The notes beneath the pieces are model-generated. The model had not been told where the DNA came from. It saw only the letters and a program-made list of their open reading frames with translations, and ran no database searches. From assembly GCF_004682045.1 (NCBI RefSeq), contig NZ_QUZT01000042.1, forward strand, positions 1 to 59,339: a stretch of 59,339 nt of DNA, written 5' to 3'. Numbering within the stretch: the stretch's first letter is position 1; each line of letters starts with the position of its first letter. The position numbers and the translations under genes were made by a program. Of the stretch, positions 33,804 through 42,784 are shown piece by piece. The DNA is from Pseudomonas nabeulensis. GTDB taxonomy: Bacteria; Pseudomonadota; Gammaproteobacteria; Pseudomonadales; Pseudomonadaceae.

Positions 33804-34625
33804 TCAGGGCTGGAACGCGCCAATAAAGATTGCCGGGTCCACCCGCGCATCGTTGAGACTGATGTTCCAGTGCATATGTGGGCCCGTTGCGCGCCCCGTC
33901 GAACCTACCTTGCCGACCACTGCCCCGCGCGTGAGCTGATCGCCGACTTTCACATCAATCTTCGACATATGGCAAAACATGCTGATAAAGCCCTGGCCAT
34001 GGTCGACGAACACGGTGTTGCCGTTGAAGAAGTAGTTGCCCACCAGGATCACCTTGCCGTTGGCTGGCGTCTTGATCGGCGTGCCGGCCGGCACGGCGAA
34101 GTCCAGGCCGGAGTGCGGGTTGCGTTCTTCGCCGTTGAAGAAACGACGTACGCCAAACTTGCTCGACAGCGGCCCGTTCACTGGTCTATCCAGCACCAGA
34201 TTGCTCGGCAGGTTCGGGCTGAAACTGCGATAGGCCTTGATCTGCACCGCCAGTTCCGCCTCGATGCGCTTGAGCTGGGCCGGGTCGGGGTTGACCTGGC
34301 TTTTGTTCTTTAACGTGATGCGCTGTTCCGGGTACTTCTTGTAGCCGACGATAAACGGCAGGCTGCGCCCGCCGCTGGTGATGCGCTCGTTGCCAGGCTT
34401 GACCGTCAACGGGATGCCGACAATCGCCAGCCAGTTGTCCTGCTCCTTGACCACCAGTACGGGTTTGCCCTGATAGGTGGCTTTCGGCGCCGTGGCCGAA
34501 GGGCCCAGCTCGACCACGGCCACACCGCCCGGCACCGGCTTGTTCAGCGTGCGGGTGATGTAGCTGTCGGCGTGGGCGTTAAAGGTGAGGCACAGCAACA
34601 TCAACAGGCTAAGTAGACGAGGCAT
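33804..34625 (-). CDS. M23 family peptidoglycan metallopeptidase
   Basis: This 273-residue exported LytM-type endopeptidase probably cuts peptidoglycan cross-bridges or activates other wall hydrolases. A signal peptide ends near residue 19 (LTFNAHA). The C-terminal M23 domain keeps the zinc ligands: HSGLDFAVPAGT around residue 172, and GPHMHWNISL around 249. An N-terminal domain of beta type (about 20-110) resembles the extracellular regulatory domain of this family. It begins three bases after the xseA stop, so the two genes are cotranscribed. Confidence 0.9.
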   Translation of the reverse strand: MPRLLSLLMLLCLTFNAHADSYITRTLNKPVPGGVAVVELGPSATAPKATYQGKPVLVVKEQDNWLAIVGIPLTVKPGNERITSGGRSLPFIVGYKKYPEQRITLKNKSQVNPDPAQLKRIEAELAVQIKAYRSFSPNLPSNLVLDRPVNGPLSSKFGVRRFFNGEERNPHSGLDFAVPAGTPIKTPANGKVILVGNYFFNGNTVFVDHGQGFISMFCHMSKIDVKVGDQLTRGAVVGKVGSTGRATGPHMHWNISLNDARVDPAIFIGAFQP

Positions 34626-34628
34626 CGA

Positions 34629-36008
34629 TCAATCCAATAACGAAAGGGTGACGGGTGTCAGGTGGTTGTCTTCCACCCGCACTTGCAATTGACCTTCACC
34701 CAGGCGCGCCGTCAGGCGTTGGCCGGTGTGGGTTTGTGCGGCGCTGCGAATCGCCTGGCCACGCTCGTCCAGCAGGATGCTGTAGCCACGGCCGAGGGTC
34801 GCCAATGGGCTGACCACGTGCAGCGTCTGCATCTGGCTTTGCAGTTGCAGGCGACGCGCCTTGAGGCCTTCGCGCATGGCGCGGGGCAGGCGTTCGGCGA
34901 GGCTGTCCAGGCGTTGGCGCAGCAGAGCCAGTTGGCGCCCGGGATGCTGGCCGGCCAGGCGGGTTTCCAGACGGATCAGGCGTTCGCGACGGGTATTGAG
35001 GCTGCGCTCGAAGGCGCGGCGCAGGCGCATGTCCAGGTCATCCAGGCGCTGGGCCTGCTGGCGCAGACGTTCGCCGGGGTGACGCAGGCGCCGGGCCATG
35101 CCTTCCAGGCGCAGACGGTCGTGGGTCAGACGGTTGCGAATCAGCATCACCAAGCGGCGATGCAGGTTTTCAACCTGGCGGACCAGGTGGCTGGCGTCGG
35201 GCGCGAGCAACTCGGCGGCGGCGGAGGGCGTAGGGGCGCGCACGTCGGCGACGAAATCGCTGATGGACACGTCGGTCTCATGGCCGACGGCACTCACGAT
35301 GGGCGTGACACAGGCATCTACCGCACGGGCCACGGCTTCTTCGTTGAAGCACCAAAGGTCTTCCAGCGATCCGCCGCCACGGGCCAGGATCAACGCATCA
35401 AAGCCACGGGCATCCGCCAGCTTCAACGCCCGCACAATCTGCTGGATCGCTTCACGGCCTTGCACGGCGGTTGGGATGAGTGTGAGCTCGATATTCGGCG
35501 CGCGGCGACGGAACACGCTGATGATGTCGCGGATCACCGCGCCCGTCGGCGAACTGATGATGCCGATGCGCCGAGGATGGGCCGGCAGCGGCACCTTGCG
35601 TTCGGCACTGAACAAGCCTTCGGCGCTGAGTTTTTCCTTCAAGGCATCGAAGGCCAGGCGCAGCGCGCCGTCACCGGCGGGCTCAACGGTGTCGAGAATC
35701 AACTGGTAGTCGCCACGGCCCTCGAACAGCGAGACCTTGCCGCGTACCTTTACCGCCAGGCCATCTTTCAGCGCCTGGCGCACCCGTGCGGCGTTGTTGC
35801 GAAACAGCGCGCAACGCACTTGGGCGCCGCTGTCCTTGAGGGTGAAATACACATGGCCAGAGGCCGGGCGGGCGAGGTTGGAGATCTCGCCTTCGACCCA
35901 GATATTGGTGAATACGTCTTCCAGCAACACCCGCGCACGGCCGTTGAGTTGGCTGACAGTCAGGACTTCGCGGTCCAGGCCCAGACGGGCAAAAGGATCT
36001 TTAATCAT
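34629..36008 (-). CDS. xseA: Exodeoxyribonuclease VII large subunit
   Basis: XseA is the large subunit of exonuclease VII, which degrades single-stranded DNA with the small subunit XseB (not in this window). The 459-residue protein has the N-terminal OB fold (VLTVSQLNGRARVLLED, then WVEGEISNLARPASGHVYF), the catalytic core (IGIISSPTGAVIRDI and ILARGGGSLEDLWCFN), and a long coiled-coil C-terminus. The frame is open further upstream inside the LysR gene, but MIKDPFARLGLDREVLTV is the family start. It is ten bases after the LysR gene. Confidence 0.96.
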   Translation of the reverse strand: MIKDPFARLGLDREVLTVSQLNGRARVLLEDVFTNIWVEGEISNLARPASGHVYFTLKDSGAQVRCALFRNNAARVRQALKDGLAVKVRGKVSLFEGRGDYQLILDTVEPAGDGALRLAFDALKEKLSAEGLFSAERKVPLPAHPRRIGIISSPTGAVIRDIISVFRRRAPNIELTLIPTAVQGREAIQQIVRALKLADARGFDALILARGGGSLEDLWCFNEEAVARAVDACVTPIVSAVGHETDVSISDFVADVRAPTPSAAAELLAPDASHLVRQVENLHRRLVMLIRNRLTHDRLRLEGMARRLRHPGERLRQQAQRLDDLDMRLRRAFERSLNTRRERLIRLETRLAGQHPGRQLALLRQRLDSLAERLPRAMREGLKARRLQLQSQMQTLHVVSPLATLGRGYSILLDERGQAIRSAAQTHTGQRLTARLGEGQLQVRVEDNHLTPVTLSLLD

Positions 36009-36018
36009 GGGCGGCAGT

Positions 36019-36909
36019 TTATAGGCATTCGTGCAGGGTTTGACAGAACTGCTCCACCAGCGCGCTTGGCGTTTGCTGACAGGCCAGGGCCACTGTGCTG
36101 AGGCAATCCGGGTCCGCCAAGGGTAAAAAGCGCACGCCGACAGGCGAAATGTCCTGCATGGACTTTGGTAACAAGGCAATACCGAAGCCGGCCTGGATCA
36201 GTTGCAGCTGGGTGGTCTTGCGTGACATCACTCGTGCGGCCTTGGGGAAAAATCCCGCACGCATGCACAACTCGGCCGACAGATAACTCAGGCCACCGCG
36301 CTGGGGATGCGGGATGGAGATAAACGCTTCGTCCTTGAGCTGTGCCAGTTCTATCGGAGCATCACGGTTCGCCAGCGGATGCTTCGGCGGGACCGCCAAA
36401 AACAGCGGCTCGCTATATAAAGGCACTACCCGCACACCCTCGCGCTGGCGCAATACCGGCAAGCGCAGCAGCCCAACCTCCAGGCGCCCATCGGCGATTT
36501 CCTCCAACTGCGCCTCGGAAGACAGTTTGACGATATCCATCGACACACCCGGACAGCGCTCCAGCCAGGCGCCGATGCCCCGCAGCAACGGTCCGCTCAT
36601 CGGCACGGTGCTCGAATGGCTGAGGCGCAGAGTACCGCGTTGGCCGTTGCCGATTTGCGTGGTCATCTCGCTGGCCTTGAGCAGCTCACTCAACACGTTG
36701 CGCGCCCGAGGGTAGAAGGCTTCGCCCGCCGCCGTCAGCCGGGGTTGGCGCGCGGTGCGTTCGAACAGTGGCGTTTGCAGTTGGGCTTCCAGTTCCTTGA
36801 TCTGCCGGCTCAACGCCGATTGCGCCACAAACAGACGCTCGGCGGCGGCACTGAAACTGCCGCTGTCGGCAATTTCGACGAAGTAGCGCAGTTGGCGGGT
36901 GGAGATCAC
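36019..36909 (-). CDS. LysR family transcriptional regulator
   Basis: This is a 296-residue LysR regulator. The winged helix-turn-helix is at about 1-60 (LRYFVEIADSGSFSAAAERL, then QSALSRQIKELE), and the effector domain from about 90 is of the periplasmic-binding-protein type. It diverges from the TauE/SafE exporter gene across 99 bases and is a natural candidate to control it. The effector is unknown; an anion or organic acid exported by the neighbour is only a guess. xseA follows ten bases downstream. Confidence 0.9.
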   Translation of the reverse strand: MISTRQLRYFVEIADSGSFSAAAERLFVAQSALSRQIKELEAQLQTPLFERTARQPRLTAAGEAFYPRARNVLSELLKASEMTTQIGNGQRGTLRLSHSSTVPMSGPLLRGIGAWLERCPGVSMDIVKLSSEAQLEEIADGRLEVGLLRLPVLRQREGVRVVPLYSEPLFLAVPPKHPLANRDAPIELAQLKDEAFISIPHPQRGGLSYLSAELCMRAGFFPKAARVMSRKTTQLQLIQAGFGIALLPKSMQDISPVGVRFLPLADPDCLSTVALACQQTPSALVEQFCQTLHECL

Positions 36910-37008
36910 ATGTCATGCCTTTTCGAGATGGGTAGAGAGCTTTGAAGATATTAGTCGCAACACTCACGGATGGCTAAAGTGAACATCATCTCTTTCAAGG
37001 AATAACCC

Positions 37009-37776
37009 ATGAGCCCGGTTGAGCTGATGAACCAGTGGTCGTTTGGCGGTGTGGATTGGCTGGTGATCGGTCTGGGTGTGGTGGTGGCGTATATCGTGTT
37101 CGGCATCGCCGGTTTTGGTACGGCGTTGGTGGCGGGGCCGCTGCTGATCCTGTTTATGCCGCTGTCGAAAATCATCCCGTTGTTGGTGCTGCTGGATTTT
37201 GTCGCGGCGTTCGGCAACCTGCTGCAATCGCGGCGGGAGGTGAACAAGCCGGAGCTGCTGCGCTTGCTGCCGTGCATGGCGATTGGTTGCACCCTCGGCG
37301 TCGTGTTTTTGCTCAACCTGCATTCCGACCTGTTGCTGTTGTTGATGGGGCTGTTTATCAGCGCCTACGCGATCTACAGCTTGGCGGTAAAAGCGCGGCC
37401 AACGCAGTTGGCGGCGGGCTGGTCGATTCCCATGGGCACGGTGGGCGGACTGTTTGGTGCGTTGTTTGGCAGTGGCGGCTTTTTATATGCGATCTATCTG
37501 AACAGTCGCCTGCCCAAGGACGCGGCGCGGGCCACGCAAAGTGCGTTGATCAGTTGCAGCACGGTGGTGCGCCTGAGCCTGTTCCTGATTGCCGGGGTGT
37601 ATGCAGATGGGCCGTTGTTGATGTTGGCGGTGTGCCTGTTGCCGGCGATGGCCCTGGGGTTGTGGTGTGGGCGCCGGCTGACCATGCGGATGTCGCGGGA
37701 GGCGTTTGTGCGGTTGGTGACGTGGCTGGTGTTGGCCAGTGGGCTTGCGCTGATTGGGCGGTATTTGAGTACTTGA
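37009..37776 (+). CDS. TauE/SafE family sulfite/organosulfonate exporter
   Basis: This 255-residue integral membrane protein has about eight predicted helices and the TauE/SafE family features: GIAGFGTALVAGPLL near residue 32 and GGLFGALFGSGGFLYAIYL near 150. Family members carry sulfite, sulfoacetate or other small anions; the substrate here cannot be read from sequence. The divergent LysR gene probably regulates it. A REPIN follows. Confidence 0.85.
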   Translation: MSPVELMNQWSFGGVDWLVIGLGVVVAYIVFGIAGFGTALVAGPLLILFMPLSKIIPLLVLLDFVAAFGNLLQSRREVNKPELLRLLPCMAIGCTLGVVFLLNLHSDLLLLLMGLFISAYAIYSLAVKARPTQLAAGWSIPMGTVGGLFGALFGSGGFLYAIYLNSRLPKDAARATQSALISCSTVVRLSLFLIAGVYADGPLLMLAVCLLPAMALGLWCGRRLTMRMSREAFVRLVTWLVLASGLALIGRYLST

Positions 37777-37818
37777 CCTGATTCCTTCAGGGATTAAGCT
37801 GCCTGCCTTTAGGGCCTT

Positions 37819-37889
37819 ATCGGGGGCAAGCCCCCTCCCACATTTGAATTGTGAACACCTTCAAGTGTGGGAGGGGGCTTGCCCCCGAT
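37819..37889. repeat. REPIN
   Basis: ATCGGGGGCAAGCCCCCTCC... and its complement, closely spaced around a loop with GTGAAC. The arm on the right reads AAGTGTGGG rather than AAATGTGGG. It lies 29 bases before the start at 37919. Confidence 0.92.
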
Positions 37890-37918
37890 GACGCCAGTAG
37901 CCACACCGCAGGACTCCC

Positions 37919-38467
37919 ATGAACTCCCAAAGCATCCTTGTCCCGAAAATCTCCACCTTGCCCGTCCACGAGCCTCGCGCCCGTGCCATCGTGCGTTGGC
38001 TGGTGCGCAAGAACATCATCAAGGAAGAACTCACCACCTGTGGCCGAACCGGCAACCGCATGGGCTACGCCCTGGCCGATGGCGCCCGCGCCGTGGTGCT
38101 GCACCCGCAGGCGCTGCCGTTCAATGAGCCGATCAATGGCCTGGAGATCATCTACAAGCGCTGCATCTACACCCCGGCCAAAGGCTTTCTCGAAGAAGCC
38201 GGCTGTCCGGAATGCCGCAGGGAAGTCGGCGAAGCGCTGTTCGAAAGCCTGGAAGACTGGATGCCCGGCCACACCGACAACTTCACCTGCCCGCTGTGTG
38301 GGCATGAAGATGACATCAACGGCTTTCTGTTCTTGCAGGAATGCGGGTTTTCCAACCTGGGCTTTATCTTCAATAACTGGGCAGAAGCGGGGTTCAAGCA
38401 GAGTTTTATCGATGAATTCGCCGATTGGCTGGACCAGAAGATGAGCTGGGTCAAAGTCGAACTTTGA
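37919..38467 (+). CDS. Conserved protein with two CxxC motifs, function unknown
   Basis: This 182-residue soluble protein is conserved in pseudomonads, where I recall it carrying the misleading label 'sugar ABC transporter ATPase'. No Walker A or ABC signature is present. Instead it has two CxxC pairs, GCPECRRE (near 97) and TCPLCGHED (near 125), spaced as in a zinc ribbon, and a conserved basic N-terminal segment (RAIVRWLVRKNIIKEEL). A nucleic-acid or protein-binding role would fit but is unproven. It stands alone between two REP elements. Confidence 0.8.
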   Translation: MNSQSILVPKISTLPVHEPRARAIVRWLVRKNIIKEELTTCGRTGNRMGYALADGARAVVLHPQALPFNEPINGLEIIYKRCIYTPAKGFLEEAGCPECRREVGEALFESLEDWMPGHTDNFTCPLCGHEDDINGFLFLQECGFSNLGFIFNNWAEAGFKQSFIDEFADWLDQKMSWVKVEL

Positions 38468-38468
38468 T

Positions 38469-38574
38469 CGTTCCCACGCTCCGCGTGGGAACGCCGCCCT
38501 GGACGCTCCGCGTCCGCTCTTAAGGTCGCGACGCGGAGCGTCGCAGGATGTGTTCCCACGCAGAGCGTGGGAAC
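38469..38574. repeat. Compound REP of the GTTCCCACGC class
   Basis: Two hairpin units, GTTCCCACGCTCCGCGTGGG (38470 on) and the similar one ending at 38574, bracket a second pair (GGACGCTCCGCGTCC and GACGCGGAGCGTC). The element directly follows the stop at 38467 and ends about 48 bases before the guaB -35. Confidence 0.85.
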
Positions 38575-38621
38575 AATCAACATCCATCTATCAGTATTAC
38601 CAAGTTTGTCAGAGTTTTACA

Positions 38622-38650
38622 TTGAGCCAGACGGGGTGCATGTATATAAT
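38622..38650 (+). promoter_or_regulatory. guaB promoter
   Basis: TTGAGC (38622-38627), a 17-base spacer and a perfect TATAAT (38645-38650) form a strong sigma-70-type promoter 36 bases ahead of ATG 38687. Confidence 0.8.
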
Positions 38651-38686
38651 GGCGCGCTTCCATTTTCCCGCTCGGGAGCCCCCGCG

Positions 38687-40156
38687 ATGCTGCGTATCAG
38701 CCAAGAAGCTCTGACATTCGACGACATTCTCCTAGTGCCCGGTTATTCCGAGGTGCTTCCTAACGAAGTCAGTCTCAAGACCCGCCTAACCCGTGGCATC
38801 GAGCTGAATATTCCACTGGTTTCCGCTGCCATGGACACCGTCACCGAAGCCCGTTTGGCAATTGCCATGGCTCAGGAAGGCGGCATCGGCATCATCCACA
38901 AGAACATGACTATCGAGCAGCAAGCTGCCGAAGTGCGCAAGGTCAAGCGTTACGAAGCCGGTGTGGTCAAAGACCCCATCACTATCGAAGCCGACGCCAC
39001 CGTGCGTGACCTGTTCGACCTGACTCGCCTGCACAACATCTCCGGTGTTCCGGTGCTGCACGATGGCGACCTGGTCGGCATCGTCACTTCCCGTGACGTG
39101 CGTTTCGAAAACCGTCTTGAAGTCACCGTCCGTGAAGTGATGACGCCGAAAGAGCGCCTGGTCACTGTCAAGGAAGGCGCCGACAAGAACGATGTGCGCG
39201 AGTTGCTGCACAAGCACCGCATCGAGCGCGTGCTGATCGTCGACGATAAATTCGCCCTCAAAGGCATGATGACCGTCAACGACATCGAGAAAGCCAAGGC
39301 TTACCCGCTGGCCAGCAAGGATGACCAAGGTCGTCTGCGCGTAGGCGCTGCGGTCGGCACCGGTAAAGACACCGGCGACCGCGTTTCGGCCCTGGTCGCT
39401 GCCGGTGTTGACGTGGTGGTGGTCGACACTGCCCACGGTCACTCCAAAGGCGTGATCGACCGTGTGCGTTGGGTCAAAGAGAATTTCCCTGAAGTACAAG
39501 TGATCGGCGGCAACATCGCTACTGGCGCAGCGGCCAAGGCCCTGGCCGAAGCGGGCGCGGATGCGGTCAAGGTCGGTATCGGCCCTGGCTCGATCTGCAC
39601 CACCCGTATCGTCGCCGGTGTGGGCGTGCCGCAAATCAGCGCCATCGCCAACGTCGCCGCTGCCCTTGAAGGCACTGGTGTTCCGTTGATCGCCGACGGC
39701 GGCATCCGTTTCTCCGGTGACCTGTCCAAGGCCATCGTGGCCGGTGCTTCCTGCGTGATGATGGGTTCGATGTTCGCCGGTACCGAAGAAGCGCCGGGTG
39801 AGATCGAACTGTTCCAGGGCCGTTCCTACAAGGCTTACCGCGGCATGGGTTCGCTGGGCGCCATGTCCCAGGCACAAGGTTCCTCCGACCGCTACTTCCA
39901 GGACTCCTCGGCAGGCGCCGAGAAGCTCGTTCCGGAAGGCATCGAAGGCCGCGTGCCTTATAAAGGCACCCTGAGCGCGATCATCCATCAACTGATGGGC
40001 GGCCTGCGTTCCTCGATGGGCTACACCGGTAGCGCCAACATCGAAGAAATGCGCACCCAGCCAGAGTTCGTACGGATCACCGGCGCCGGCATGGCTGAAT
40101 CCCATGTCCATGACGTGCAGATCACCAAGGAAGCGCCAAACTACCGCGTAGGTTGA
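38687..40156 (+). CDS. guaB: IMP dehydrogenase
   Basis: GuaB oxidises IMP to XMP, the first step toward GMP. The 489-residue protein has the N-terminal barrel half (LTFDDILLVPGYSEVLP), a Bateman domain of two CBS repeats (about 93-205), and the catalytic C304 in GIGPGSICTTR. The flap and monovalent-cation segments (MGSMFAGTEEAPGE, then YRGMGSLGAM) are intact. The frame extends upstream through the promoter, so ATG 38687 is the only sensible start. Confidence 0.98.
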   Translation: MLRISQEALTFDDILLVPGYSEVLPNEVSLKTRLTRGIELNIPLVSAAMDTVTEARLAIAMAQEGGIGIIHKNMTIEQQAAEVRKVKRYEAGVVKDPITIEADATVRDLFDLTRLHNISGVPVLHDGDLVGIVTSRDVRFENRLEVTVREVMTPKERLVTVKEGADKNDVRELLHKHRIERVLIVDDKFALKGMMTVNDIEKAKAYPLASKDDQGRLRVGAAVGTGKDTGDRVSALVAAGVDVVVVDTAHGHSKGVIDRVRWVKENFPEVQVIGGNIATGAAAKALAEAGADAVKVGIGPGSICTTRIVAGVGVPQISAIANVAAALEGTGVPLIADGGIRFSGDLSKAIVAGASCVMMGSMFAGTEEAPGEIELFQGRSYKAYRGMGSLGAMSQAQGSSDRYFQDSSAGAEKLVPEGIEGRVPYKGTLSAIIHQLMGGLRSSMGYTGSANIEEMRTQPEFVRITGAGMAESHVHDVQITKEAPNYRVG

Positions 40157-40237
40157 TGCTTCCAGCAAAACGTTAAGTAACCGGGGCTGTTCTTTCAGCC
40201 CCGAGTTGTTTCTGATTCATTAGACGAGACTGACTTC

Positions 40238-41815
40238 ATGGCCCTCGACATTCACGCCCACCGCATCCTGATCCTCGACTTCGGTTCCCAGTACACCCAG
40301 CTGATCGCCCGCCGCGTGCGTGAAATCGGCGTGTACTGCGAACTGCATCCGTTCGACATGGACGACGAAGCGATCCGCGAATTCGCACCGAAAGGCGTCA
40401 TCCTCGCCGGTGGCCCCGAGTCCGTGCACGAAGCCAACAGCCCGCGCTGCCCACAAGCCGTATTCGACCTGGGCGTGCCCGTCTTCGGTATCTGCTACGG
40501 CATGCAAACCATGGCCGAGCAACTGGGCGGCAAGGTTGAAGGTTCCGAGCTGCGTGAATTCGGTTATGCCCGTGTCGACGTGGTCGGCAAGAGCCGCCTG
40601 CTGGACGGCATCGAAGACCACATCGACGCCGACGGCCTGTTTGGCCTCGACGTGTGGATGAGCCACGGTGACAAAGTCACCAAGATGCCGGAAGACTTCC
40701 ACATCCTGGCTAGCACGCCGAGCTGCCCGATCGCCGGCATGTTCAGTGACGAGCGTCGTTACTACGGCGTGCAGTTCCACCCGGAAGTGACCCACACCAA
40801 GCAAGGCGGCCGCATCCTGTCGCGTTTCATCCTCGACATCTGCGAGTGTGAAGCCCTGTGGACCCCGTCGAAAATCGCTGAAGACGCCATCGCCCAAGTT
40901 CGCGCCCAGGTCGGCACCGACAACGTACTGCTGGGCCTGTCCGGCGGCGTTGACTCTTCGGTTGTTGCCGCACTGCTGCACAAAGCCATCGGCGACCAAC
41001 TGACCTGCGTGTTCGTCGACAACGGCCTGCTGCGCCTGCACGAAGGCGAGCAAGTGATGGCCATGTTCGCCGAGAACATGGGCGTCAAGGTGATCCGCGC
41101 CAACGCCGAGGACCAGTTCCTCAACAACCTGGCAGGCGAGTCCGACCCAGAGAAGAAGCGCAAGATCATCGGTCGCACCTTCATCGACGTCTTCGATGCC
41201 GAGTCCACCAAGCTGGACAACATCAAGTACCTCGCCCAGGGCACTATTTACCCCGACGTGATCGAGTCGGCTGGCGCCAAGAGCGGCAAGGCCCACGTGA
41301 TCAAGTCCCACCACAACGTGGGTGGCCTGCCTGAGGAAATGAACCTCAAGCTGGTAGAACCGCTGCGCGAACTGTTCAAGGACGAAGTCCGCCGTCTGGG
41401 CCTGGAGCTGGGCCTGCCGTACGACATGGTCTACCGCCACCCATTCCCGGGCCCGGGCCTGGGCGTGCGTATCCTCGGTGAAGTGAAGAAGGAATACGCC
41501 GACCTGCTGCGTCGCGCCGACCACATCTTCATCGAAGAACTGCGCAAGGCCGACTGGTACCACAAGGTCAGCCAGGCGTTCGTGGTATTCCAGCCGGTCA
41601 AATCCGTTGGTGTTGTAGGCGATGGCCGTCGTTACGCATGGGTCGTGGCCCTGCGTGCCGTAGAAACCATCGACTTCATGACCGCTCGTTGGGCACACCT
41701 GCCGTACGAACTGCTGGAGACTGTCAGCGGCCGTATCATCAATGAGATCGAAGGCATTTCGCGCGTGACGTATGACGTGTCGAGCAAGCCGCCGGCGACG
41801 ATTGAGTGGGAATAA
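40238..41815 (+). CDS. guaA: GMP synthase (glutamine-hydrolysing)
   Basis: GuaA converts XMP to GMP with glutamine and ATP. The 525-residue protein has a class I glutamine amidotransferase domain with C86 (FGICYGMQ) and GVQFHPEVTHT, then the ATP-pyrophosphatase domain (LGLSGGVDSSVVAALL near residue 230) and the C-terminal dimerisation domain ending ATIEWE. It follows guaB after 81 bases and ends at a terminator, so guaBA is one operon. Confidence 0.98.
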   Translation: MALDIHAHRILILDFGSQYTQLIARRVREIGVYCELHPFDMDDEAIREFAPKGVILAGGPESVHEANSPRCPQAVFDLGVPVFGICYGMQTMAEQLGGKVEGSELREFGYARVDVVGKSRLLDGIEDHIDADGLFGLDVWMSHGDKVTKMPEDFHILASTPSCPIAGMFSDERRYYGVQFHPEVTHTKQGGRILSRFILDICECEALWTPSKIAEDAIAQVRAQVGTDNVLLGLSGGVDSSVVAALLHKAIGDQLTCVFVDNGLLRLHEGEQVMAMFAENMGVKVIRANAEDQFLNNLAGESDPEKKRKIIGRTFIDVFDAESTKLDNIKYLAQGTIYPDVIESAGAKSGKAHVIKSHHNVGGLPEEMNLKLVEPLRELFKDEVRRLGLELGLPYDMVYRHPFPGPGLGVRILGEVKKEYADLLRRADHIFIEELRKADWYHKVSQAFVVFQPVKSVGVVGDGRRYAWVVALRAVETIDFMTARWAHLPYELLETVSGRIINEIEGISRVTYDVSSKPPATIEWE

Positions 41816-41855
41816 TGGGCCGACGGCATTGACCGTTATCCATTAGCTACACACC

Positions 41856-41881
41856 AAAAGCCCGCATGATTGCGGGCTTTT
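41856..41881 (+). terminator. Terminator after guaA
   Basis: AAAAGCCCGCA and TGCGGGCTTTT form a perfect hairpin 40 bases past the stop; a second T-rich tract follows. Confidence 0.9.
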
Positions 41882-41998
41882 GGCTTTTTAGAGCTGGGCC
41901 AGGTGCCGTGTGAAAGGGTAATGCGCTGCTGCGTACAAGGAACTTTCGTACGGTAAGTGGTTCAATACAGGCCTTCTTACATACAGTTCAGGGATCGA

Positions 41999-42556
41999 AT
42001 GAAAACTTATCTGGCATTGCCACTCGCAATCACCTTCGCGCTGGTCATCACCGGCTGCAGCAGCCGCAAGGCGGGTGATCTTACTTCAGAACCGGTGGTT
42101 CTACTGGCCATGAATGACCATCAAGCCAGCCTGACTTTCCGTACCATCGGTGGCGAGGGCGATCGTCCTGTCAGTTACACCTACGGGTATGCCAATGCCG
42201 GATTTGTGAGCGCGGGTGAGCGCGTTTATGACTCTGCCTACTTCAAGCGCGTACCGGCGTATCTGAAGAAAATCGCCGGGGGGACTGACAGCATCACGAC
42301 GTTGGTCGAGGTGGATAAAACGGTGTACGTACAAGGAGAGGTCAAGGACAAGCCGTTTACCTTCAACGGTATTCCCTTGCCTACGCCGTTCGACAAGGCG
42401 CAGCCAGCTGCGCAGCAATTCACGCCGCAAGCCCAGAAGAATTACGTGGTCGAAACCGTGATCGCCGACACGTGGGTCATGAACGTTTATGAAGTTTCGG
42501 CAACGGGTGAGCGCAAAGCGATTGGTGTTCGGAAAAGCGATGGTGTGGCGAACTGA
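41999..42556 (+). CDS. Hypothetical lipoprotein
   Basis: This 185-residue protein has a lipoprotein signal: a hydrophobic core LALPLAITFALVITGC with the lipobox ITGC (Cys near residue 20). No family was recognised. The remainder is polar, predicted beta-rich, with no catalytic motif apparent. The frame is open upstream, but ATG 41999 directly precedes the signal peptide. It has its own terminator and stands as a single gene between guaA and the oxidoreductase gene. Confidence 0.75.
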   Translation: MKTYLALPLAITFALVITGCSSRKAGDLTSEPVVLLAMNDHQASLTFRTIGGEGDRPVSYTYGYANAGFVSAGERVYDSAYFKRVPAYLKKIAGGTDSITTLVEVDKTVYVQGEVKDKPFTFNGIPLPTPFDKAQPAAQQFTPQAQKNYVVETVIADTWVMNVYEVSATGERKAIGVRKSDGVAN

Positions 42557-42595
42557 CCACAGGGATTTTATGAGTCGCCTCAGACACTGAATAAC

Positions 42596-42623
42596 AAAAC
42601 CCCGGCCTGGAGCCGGGGTTTTG
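42596..42623 (+). terminator. Terminator after the lipoprotein gene
   Basis: AAAACCCCGGC and GCCGGGGTTTT form a strong hairpin 39 bases past the stop. Confidence 0.9.
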
Positions 42624-42720
42624 TGCATCTGGAATGCGCTATTTCAAACACCCCTGATCAACTTTTGGGAGCGTAGATCCAAATTTCAACGCTATCCACG
42701 AGATTGACGGCGCACATGAA

Positions 42721-42751
42721 GAATAATACATTGAGTATACAAATATTATTC
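42721..42751. promoter_or_regulatory. AT-rich inverted repeat upstream of the oxidoreductase gene
   Basis: GAATAATA (42721-42728) and TATTATTC (42744-42751) are perfect 8-bp arms 15 bases apart, 33 bases before ATG 42785. The surrounding 40 bases are unusually AT-rich for this genome. This is consistent with a promoter and an operator, but no regulator was identified. Confidence 0.4.
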
Positions 42752-42784
42752 TATATGTAACCCTTTGAATTGAGTGGGATTAAC

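Noticed and set aside
34662..36101. A 479-codon open frame antisense to xseA
   Set aside because: The composition is that of a shadow frame (Gln/Ala/His-rich), and xseA has full motif support.
40220..41698. A 492-codon open frame antisense to guaA
   Set aside because: It is a mirror of guaA codon bias with no independent motif.
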